DNA of 11,389 nucleotides, taken from NCBI GenBank assembly GCA_046590195.1, contig JBKJTP010000152.1:1-11389 (forward strand), in the 5' to 3' direction. The notes beneath the pieces are model-generated. The model saw nothing but the letters and a program-made list of their open reading frames with translations. It searched no databases and was not told the origin of the DNA. Each line of letters starts with the position of its first letter. Within the stretch, counting starts at the first letter, position 1. Positions 6,321 through 11,389 of this stretch are shown in pieces. Made by a program: the position numbers and the translations under genes. The stretch is from JBKJTP01 sp046590195 (lineage in GTDB: Bacteria; Bacteroidota; Ignavibacteria; Palsa-1295).

Positions 6321-7094
6321 CTAAGCACTTGCCAAATGACCCTCCGCCGCCATGCAAATATGGTCAATAAAATTGGTCGAGAGACTATTTGCAGCTTCTT
6401 TGATGAAAATCGGCCGGCCAAAGACCTGGCTAAGATCAGAGGTCTGACGGGTCAAGAGCTCGCGCATCTTGTCCCTGTGTTCAGGTTCGAGGGCCAAAAG
6501 ATCGGGCAACAGCAGGTGTTCACGGTTGAGCAAAATCGAACCGTGCTGAAGCAGGACGTTGCCGAACCGGCGTTGCGCCGAGCCGATGGTCTTCTTACCA
6601 TCAAACGTGACCTCGTGGCGAGAGGTGCTCAGAAAGCAGGCTACACTCGAAAGTGATCCTGCCTGGTAGTCTTCCCTGATGGTGGCCCGCGGGTCACTCA
6701 GTTCTAGGCCGGATCTCCCTATAGATGACAGGGACTTGACCAACATCTCGACGATAAGGTTGTGCGAGGCATTGATACCGATCTCAAATGGAACTCTCCA
6801 TATGACCGCGTAGGTCAGCTCGTTCGTGTGGAGCACTGCCCTGCCCCCGGTGGGGCGTCGAACGACTTCTATCCCTCGCTCCTGACACGCCGGAAGATCG
6901 ATTGCATCGATCGACTGCTGGTATCCTAGACTGAGCGCGGCAGGCGCCCATGAGTAGAGCCGCAGAACATTTGGTAGCGTTGGATCTTTAAGGCGTTCAA
7001 GGGCAAGCTCCTCATCGCGCCGCATGTGATATGCGCCACTCATCTCGAACGCTTCCTCGATTACCCAACCGCCTTGCTCCGAAACCGTGTTCAT
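6321..7094 (-). CDS. LipM-like octanoyltransferase / lipoate-protein ligase A family protein
   Basis: A 257-residue protein of the biotin/lipoate ligase catalytic fold, which attaches octanoyl or lipoyl groups to lipoyl domains of 2-oxoacid dehydrogenases or GcvH. Diagnostic parts are RRPTGGRAVLH (79-89) followed by ELTYAV, the Cys-containing ACF motif (Cys153), DGKKTIGSAQRR (165-176) with the conserved lysine at 168, and LLQHGSILL (181-189). The cysteine just ahead of the lysine motif is typical of LipM octanoyltransferases, which use an acyl-cysteine intermediate, rather than of ATP-dependent LplA ligases. I therefore favour LipM without certainty. The open frame extends 19 codons further to a GTG at 7151, but the ATG at 7094 puts the first conserved stretch (WVIEEAFEMSGAYHMRRDEE) at the normal distance. 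It is probably the first gene of the minus-strand unit continuing into panB. Confidence 0.85.
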   Translation of the reverse strand: MNTVSEQGGWVIEEAFEMSGAYHMRRDEELALERLKDPTLPNVLRLYSWAPAALSLGYQQSIDAIDLPACQERGIEVVRRPTGGRAVLHTNELTYAVIWRVPFEIGINASHNLIVEMLVKSLSSIGRSGLELSDPRATIREDYQAGSLSSVACFLSTSRHEVTFDGKKTIGSAQRRFGNVLLQHGSILLNREHLLLPDLLALEPEHRDKMRELLTRQTSDLSQVFGRPIFIKEAANSLSTNFIDHICMAAEGHLASA

Positions 7095-7175
7095 GGCAGT
7101 TCGTAACGTAAGCCACAGGAAAGCTGTTCTTTTCGCCCGAATCCGAGACACTATGTCGCCCGCATCGACGCCAGA
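7095..7175. promoter_or_regulatory. Divergent intergenic region between the octanoyltransferase gene and lptG
   Basis: Only 81 bp separate the two start codons, and only 24 bp if the octanoyltransferase used the GTG at 7151. Divergent promoters must lie here or overlap the coding starts. I find no clear TAnnTTTG or sigma-70 box on either strand and no notable repeat. Confidence 0.4.
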
Positions 7176-8264
7176 ATGAAGTTACTCGACCGCTACATCC
7201 TAAAGCAGTTCTTTCTCTCGACTCTCGTCGCGCTCGCCGGGTTCGTGATCATCTATATCGCGATCGATATGATGGAGAAGCTCGACAAGTTTCTCGACAA
7301 AAAGGTACCTGCGATGATCATCGTCGAGTACTACGTAAACTTCATCCCGCAGATCCTTGCCCTGATTCTTCCGGTCGGATTAATGCTGGGATCGCTTTTC
7401 TCGGCTGGCAAAATGTCGACGAATAATGAGGTCGTTGCATCTCGCTCGGCAGGGATGTCGCTTTATCGCTTCATGCTACCGTATGTCGCGGTGGCGCTGC
7501 TGATCAGTTTGACTGCGGTATACTTCAATGGCTGGATATTGCCGCGCGCCAATGCCCGGGTTTTAGCGATACAACGCCAGCATGTTGGAGAGAATTTGCT
7601 GACGAGTGCACAGTTCAATCTGCACTTGCAGGAATCGAAGAACACCATCATTACGATGCAGGATTTTTCGCTCGTGCAGAAACGGGCGACGAGAGTGAGC
7701 ATTCAATACTTCGATGCGAAGCAACCGAAATTACTCATTCGACGCATCGACGCGAAGACCATGTCCTGGGATTCCGTTCGCAATATGTGGCGATTGGCTG
7801 AAGCGAAACAACGTATATTCGCGGGTGACAGCGAGAGCATCAGCATGGTCAGCGGCGACTCAGCACTGATGAAATTTAACTTCACGCCGGACGAACTACG
7901 CGAGCGTACACTGTCGCAGAACGAGCTGACGAATCCAGAGCTCTGGGCACGCATACAACTTGCGAAGCGCTCCGGGCAGGATACATCGCGTGATGAGGTC
8001 GACTACCACGCCAAGTATGCGATGGGATTTACTGCGCTGATCGTAGTGCTCTTCGGGGTCCCGTTCGCATCGCGTAAGAAGCGTGGTGGCTTAGGACCAG
8101 AGTTCGCGACCGCGATCTTCATCTCCTTCCTCTTTCTCGCATTCACAAAGGTGAGCCATACGTTCGGCTACTCTGGCCAGGTCGACCCGATGCTCACTGC
8201 CTGGCTGGCAAACATCCTCTTCTTCATCGGGGCAATGGGCGTTCTCGTCAAAGCACAAAAGTAA
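7176..8264 (+). CDS. lptG: LptG/LptF-type LPS export permease (YjgP/YjgQ family)
   Basis: An inner-membrane permease of the LptB2FG ABC transporter, which extracts lipopolysaccharide and passes it to the Lpt bridge. The 362-residue length matches E. coli LptG (about 360). The start MKLLDRYILKQF is the family's usual N-terminus. Hydrophobic segments fall at about 13-31, 53-76, 97-121, 281-300, 309-328 and 338-358, giving six membrane spans with a periplasmic beta domain of about 125-275 between spans 3 and 4. The cytoplasmic coupling stretch STNNEVVASRSAGMS (81-95) is typical. LptF and LptG are paralogues and the choice of LptG rests on the N-terminus and length only. No LptF or LptB gene is adjacent. 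It is the only plus-strand gene and stands alone, ending in a strong hairpin. The start codon has no good Shine-Dalgarno (CGCCAGA before ATG). Confidence 0.9.
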   Translation: MKLLDRYILKQFFLSTLVALAGFVIIYIAIDMMEKLDKFLDKKVPAMIIVEYYVNFIPQILALILPVGLMLGSLFSAGKMSTNNEVVASRSAGMSLYRFMLPYVAVALLISLTAVYFNGWILPRANARVLAIQRQHVGENLLTSAQFNLHLQESKNTIITMQDFSLVQKRATRVSIQYFDAKQPKLLIRRIDAKTMSWDSVRNMWRLAEAKQRIFAGDSESISMVSGDSALMKFNFTPDELRERTLSQNELTNPELWARIQLAKRSGQDTSRDEVDYHAKYAMGFTALIVVLFGVPFASRKKRGGLGPEFATAIFISFLFLAFTKVSHTFGYSGQVDPMLTAWLANILFFIGAMGVLVKAQK

Positions 8265-8283
8265 TCGCGAGACACAGAGCTAA

Positions 8284-8317
8284 ACGGAGAAAGCCCCATC
8301 GCTGGGGCTTTCTCCGT
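8284..8317. terminator. Strong hairpin terminator between convergent genes
   Basis: A perfect 15-bp stem pairs 8284-8298 (ACGGAGAAAGCCCCA) with 8303-8317, closed by a four-base loop TCGC. It starts 20 bp after the lptG stop and ends 28 bp before the stop of the converging T9SS cargo gene. The T-tract is weak on both strands (ATTAATCAATTG follows on plus), so it may act as a bidirectional terminator or as a 3'-end stabilising hairpin. Confidence 0.85.
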
Positions 8318-8345
8318 ATTAATCAATTGTGCCAAGCACTATGGC

Positions 8346-10337
8346 TTAGCGCACGATCAGCACTTTCTCCGTCTCGATCTTTCGTCCAGCGATCAAGCGG
8401 ATGAAATAAACGCCACTGTTGGAGACATCGCTTTCAAAACTGTAATTGTATATACCAGCTAGGAGCGACCCTTCGTCTACGAGTTCTACCTCTCGGCCTG
8501 CAACATCAGTGATGCTTAAGCGAACTGGCGAGGTCGTTCTGAGATCCAGATTTACACGGATCTCATTGCGATGGGTATTGACCTTCATCATCTCTCCACT
8601 TCCAGGACGCGCTGCGGCAACAGCCATCGGCAGGATACCTGTGATCATACCCTCTGTTGCAAGTGACGGATTCAAGTAGCTGGAGAACGGCAGTCCCGCC
8701 TCGGCCAATGCTCTCACCTGATAGATGTTCGTGTCAACAAAAGGCTGTGCATCAACGATGAATGTGTCAGTGATCGGCTCAGGAGTGATCTGGATGAACT
8801 GACCGTCGATGCGTGAACCGCGGAATATAAGGTAGCCGTCTTTGTTGCCTGGCACTTTACTCCAACGGACGTTAATGCGCGCCTGATCGCTTGATGTTAC
8901 CTGCATCACTTCCGGACGCTCAACACCGTATTGCATCTTAAGCGTCGGATCGCCCATCAATGCGATGTGCACCATATTGTAGAAGTAATTCGTCACATAT
9001 TCACCCGCATTGTTCTGCGTCATCCGCGTGACATATCCGAATGTCTCGCCGATGCTTAGGGGATACATGTGCCAATGCGGACGGCCCGCCCACACGTTGA
9101 TGAGTCCATGCGACGTAGCAAGCGGTGCACGAAGGAAGCTATTCTCGACATCCCAGTCTCCGAAGTAAGAACCGAACATGATGTTGAAGATCGACTTGCT
9201 GCCACGCGTTGCGAAATCCTGCGTGCTGCCGACTCCATTCGCACCTTGATACCAGCCGCCTCCGCAGGCGTAAGCCCAGAGATATGCTTCTTCGCTCATT
9301 GTCTCGAACCAGTCCTTGGCCTTGATGCTGTCGAGTCCGACGAAGTTCGGGAAATTGCGCCACGCAGTTGTGGAAAATGCTTCACCACCAAACGCGTTGA
9401 AGTTGTCATCGACAAGCGCTCGCGAAGGTGCCGTCAGCAGGCCATGCCTAAATGCGTGGTTCTTATCGAGATACTGACGAAGAAGTTCTGTTTCCGACTT
9501 CGCGAAATTCGATAGTCCACTGAGGTCCACACGTCCGACCTCGAGCGCCACTTCGTCCGGAATGAGCGAATGATCGAACTTACCATCTCCCGGAATATTC
9601 TTGTTCTCGGGTCGGCTCGCTGTAGTATCGTTATCGATTTCTGTATCGCTCCATTCGGCGAACATCTCCCCGTAATAAACGTCGGCAGGCCACGCACCTT
9701 TGTGATCTGGGTGAGCATCAGGATTGAAGTTTCCAGAATACGGCACGGGAACACGCCCGAAGAGGAACACCGAGCGCACGCGCTGTTCGTCCGCAATATA
9801 TTGATCGAAGATCCATTGGCGAATATCTTCCACCTTGGCGGTCCGGCTGACATCCGTTCGGATCACGCGCCATCCCTCCAGACGAAGATCGGTCTGAAGT
9901 CGAGCGAGTTCTGACTTCAACGGATCTGCCATCGTTTCGTCGACAACGAGTAGCACCGTGCCCCGAAGAACTTTTACAGGAACGCGTATGCCAGTGACAG
10001 AATAGCCAAATGCCTTGTCCTTGATCGTGCCAAGACGAAAGTCCTTCGCAACTCTGTACTCGTAAGCCTTGCCCACGACGACATCACTATCGATGAAGAC
10101 TGTTGCGTTGGTGTCAAGCTTGCGTAGTGGTCCCCAACTGTGCGAGCCGAATTCGCGACGATAGAGATTCAGCGCGGTCGTAGCTGTATCAAGCGGCCAC
10201 TCAAGAGTGATCACTGACGGGTTCTCCGAGACTCTCGGAGTTATCGGTACGGAATACTGCTGCGCAGTCTGCGCCGCAGCACGCCCGGCCCCGATGCCGG
10301 CGGAAAGCAGAAAGAGTAAAACGAAGTTTCGGAACAT
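8346..10337 (-). CDS. Secreted T9SS cargo protein with gingipain-like (C25) fold, catalytic residues apparently replaced
   Basis: A 663-residue exported protein. Residues 1-22 are a signal peptide (basic start, FVLLFLLSAG core, AxA-like end). Residues about 35-118 and 475-555 look like fibronectin-III-type domains. The middle (about 125-470) resembles the C25 gingipain fold: a strand TVLLVVDETM, a helix, SVFLFGRVPVPY (189-200), ADVYYGEM (218-225), EVALEVGRVDLS (262-273) and a closing ALMGDPTLKM (459-468). The expected catalytic GHG stretch reads YACGGGWYQG (356-365) and the expected Cys stretch reads GSYFGDWD (389-396), placing Gly359 and Ser390 at the His and Cys positions by eye. The C-terminus (about 590-663) is a T9SS type A sorting domain (TDVAGREVELVDEG, then SGVYFIRLIAGRKIETEKVL), so it should cross the outer membrane and be surface-attached or released. 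It may be a non-proteolytic adhesin or processing partner. Confidence 0.8.
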   Translation of the reverse strand: MFRNFVLLFLLSAGIGAGRAAAQTAQQYSVPITPRVSENPSVITLEWPLDTATTALNLYRREFGSHSWGPLRKLDTNATVFIDSDVVVGKAYEYRVAKDFRLGTIKDKAFGYSVTGIRVPVKVLRGTVLLVVDETMADPLKSELARLQTDLRLEGWRVIRTDVSRTAKVEDIRQWIFDQYIADEQRVRSVFLFGRVPVPYSGNFNPDAHPDHKGAWPADVYYGEMFAEWSDTEIDNDTTASRPENKNIPGDGKFDHSLIPDEVALEVGRVDLSGLSNFAKSETELLRQYLDKNHAFRHGLLTAPSRALVDDNFNAFGGEAFSTTAWRNFPNFVGLDSIKAKDWFETMSEEAYLWAYACGGGWYQGANGVGSTQDFATRGSKSIFNIMFGSYFGDWDVENSFLRAPLATSHGLINVWAGRPHWHMYPLSIGETFGYVTRMTQNNAGEYVTNYFYNMVHIALMGDPTLKMQYGVERPEVMQVTSSDQARINVRWSKVPGNKDGYLIFRGSRIDGQFIQITPEPITDTFIVDAQPFVDTNIYQVRALAEAGLPFSSYLNPSLATEGMITGILPMAVAAARPGSGEMMKVNTHRNEIRVNLDLRTTSPVRLSITDVAGREVELVDEGSLLAGIYNYSFESDVSNSGVYFIRLIAGRKIETEKVLIVR

Positions 10338-10498
10338 TGGCGTTGAGAACTAAAGAACATCTACAGTCGAATTACTGACCACCTGGGCTGCAGTCAACAA
10401 GCCAGGGGTGAACAATATGGGCAAAGGCAGGATCGAAGCGCTCAGGACCAAGTGAACGCAAGCACATGGATCTGAAAGACCAATAGATCTAACATTTC
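10338..10498. other. 161-bp intergenic region upstream of the T9SS cargo gene
   Basis: The region separates two minus-strand genes and presumably contains the cargo gene's promoter. I find only weak signals: an interrupted CCTGG/CCAGG inverted repeat (10382-10386 and 10402-10406) and a TTGACT box on the minus strand without a matching -10. There is no tRNA, no strong terminator and no credible small open frame. Confidence 0.4.
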
Positions 10499-11389
10499 TT
10501 AGGCGAGAGCCGACTGCCTTGCATCGTGATACAGACTGTCGATCAGTTCTGCATACCGTCTCTCGACCTCTTTCCTCTTTATTTTAAGCGTAGGAGTCAT
10601 AAGGGAGTTCTCCACGGTGAATGCTTCCTCCATGAGCGCGAAGCGGCGGACACGTTCGAATTGCGCGATCTCCTTCTGCGCCTCGTCGATATGGCGCTGG
10701 ATCAGATCTCTGATGTCATCCCTTGAAACGATCTCCAGGTTCGATAGGCGACTTATCCCTGTGCTGTTGCTTAAATGTTCTCGTACTGCCTCGAAATCAG
10801 GCACGATCAGCGCGGTGCAAAACTGACGCTTATCGCCAATAAGCATACATTGCTCAATGAATTGCGATTGCGTGATCAGCGACTCGATCGGACCTGGGGC
10901 AATGTTCTTTCCTCCACTAGAAACGAGCAAATGCTTCTTCCTATCCGTGATTTTGAGATAACCGTCGGAGTCCATCTCGCCGATGTCGCCAGTGTGTAGC
11001 CAGCTATCCTGATCAATAATCTCCGCCGTGGTCGTAGGAGAATTGTAATAGCCTCTCATTACATGAGCTCCACGTGTCAGTATCTCGCCGTCTTCAGCGA
11101 TCTTGACCTCGATGTTTGGCAACGGTTTGCCAACAGCACCCCACTTGATGCGATCGTAAGGCGTGACCGAGATGATCGGCGACGACTCCGTCATGCCGTA
11201 ACCTTCAATGATCATGAGTCCGAATCCACCGAATGCGCGGCCCACCTCGGCTGGCAACGCAGCGCCACCCGACACAAAAAACCTTATCCTGCCGCCAGTC
11301 TTCGCACGCACTTTTTTCAGCACCAAACCGTCAGCGATAGGCAGCAGCATCTTTGCGCTAAGCGGTGCACGCCCACCCTCTCTCTCGAT
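10499..11389 (-). CDS. Long-chain fatty-acid-CoA ligase (AMP-forming), C-terminal part; N-terminus beyond window
   Basis: The frame is open from the right edge to a TAA at 10499, giving 296 residues, about the C-terminal half of a FadD15-type acyl-CoA synthetase of the ANL superfamily (normally about 600). These enzymes activate fatty acids with ATP to acyl-AMP and then acyl-CoA. Visible core motifs, numbered from the edge, are VSGGAALP (39-46), GYGMTESSP (63-71, the A5 region), LHTGDIGEMDSDGYLKITDRKK (split over 131-152, A7/A8 with the hinge Asp149), SGGKNIAP (158-165) and the C-terminal TPTLKIKR (265-272) carrying the A10 lysine. An internal ATG at 11350 is not the start, because coding similarity continues to the edge. 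The acyl chain specificity cannot be read from this part. It probably serves fatty-acid activation for lipid synthesis or degradation. Confidence 0.93.
   Translation of the reverse strand: MEREGGRAPLSAKMLLPIADGLVLKKVRAKTGGRIRFFVSGGAALPAEVGRAFGGFGLMIIEGYGMTESSPIISVTPYDRIKWGAVGKPLPNIEVKIAEDGEILTRGAHVMRGYYNSPTTTAEIIDQDSWLHTGDIGEMDSDGYLKITDRKKHLLVSSGGKNIAPGPIESLITQSQFIEQCMLIGDKRQFCTALIVPDFEAVREHLSNSTGISRLSNLEIVSRDDIRDLIQRHIDEAQKEIAQFERVRRFALMEEAFTVENSLMTPTLKIKRKEVERRYAELIDSLYHDARQSALA

Noticed and set aside
10338..10498. Possible small RNA or riboswitch in the spacer upstream of the T9SS cargo gene
   Set aside because: Only short interrupted inverted repeats (5 bp stems) are present, with no recognisable riboswitch core and no terminator.
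1..11389. Mobile element, prophage, defence island or CRISPR array
   Set aside because: I see no transposase, integrase or phage-like proteins, no terminal inverted repeats flanking a gene set and no regularly spaced repeats with unique spacers. Gene content is housekeeping and envelope, with uniform composition by eye.

Overview
The window reads as an ordinary chromosomal stretch from a bacterium of the Bacteroidota/Chlorobi/Ignavibacteria side of the FCB group. The clues are a secreted protein ending in a recognisable type IX secretion (T9SS) sorting domain, an LptG-type LPS-export permease (so a Gram-negative envelope), a LipM-like octanoyltransferase, and gene starts that almost entirely lack Shine-Dalgarno sequences. 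Base composition looks slightly GC-rich by eye. I cannot place it to genus.

Layout. Positions 1-7094 are one minus-strand run of six genes, read right to left: a LipM-like octanoyltransferase (7094-6321), panB (6281-5427), a three-domain sugar-nucleotidyltransferase/phosphohexomutase-like protein (5384-2889), a PtsN/fructose-type PTS EIIA protein (2703-2236), hisS (2192-912) and an unrecognised protein with a Lys/Pro-rich repeat tail (903 to beyond the left edge). Gaps are 8-43 bp except for a 185-bp spacer before the EIIA gene, which holds a promoter-like box and a 26-bp imperfect palindrome. The run therefore probably splits into two transcription units. lptG (7176-8264) is the only plus-strand gene. 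It is divergent from the octanoyltransferase gene and is closed by a 15-bp perfect hairpin terminator. Converging on that hairpin is a large secreted gingipain-fold (C25-like) T9SS cargo protein (10337-8346). Upstream of it, on the same strand, is the C-terminal half of a long-chain acyl-CoA synthetase (10499 to beyond the right edge).

How the genes work together. The left block mixes cofactor supply (octanoyl/lipoyl transfer, pantothenate), activated-sugar supply for surface glycans, a regulatory phosphocarrier and a tRNA synthetase. The right block is envelope and lipid (LPS export, secreted surface protein, fatty-acid activation). I see no phage, transposon, CRISPR, rRNA or tRNA and no obvious undescribed multi-gene system. 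The most interesting points are two proteins that keep an enzyme fold while the catalytic residues look replaced (the mutase-like domain and the C25-like domain), the repeat-tailed unknown protein downstream of hisS, and the palindromic spacer before the EIIA gene.
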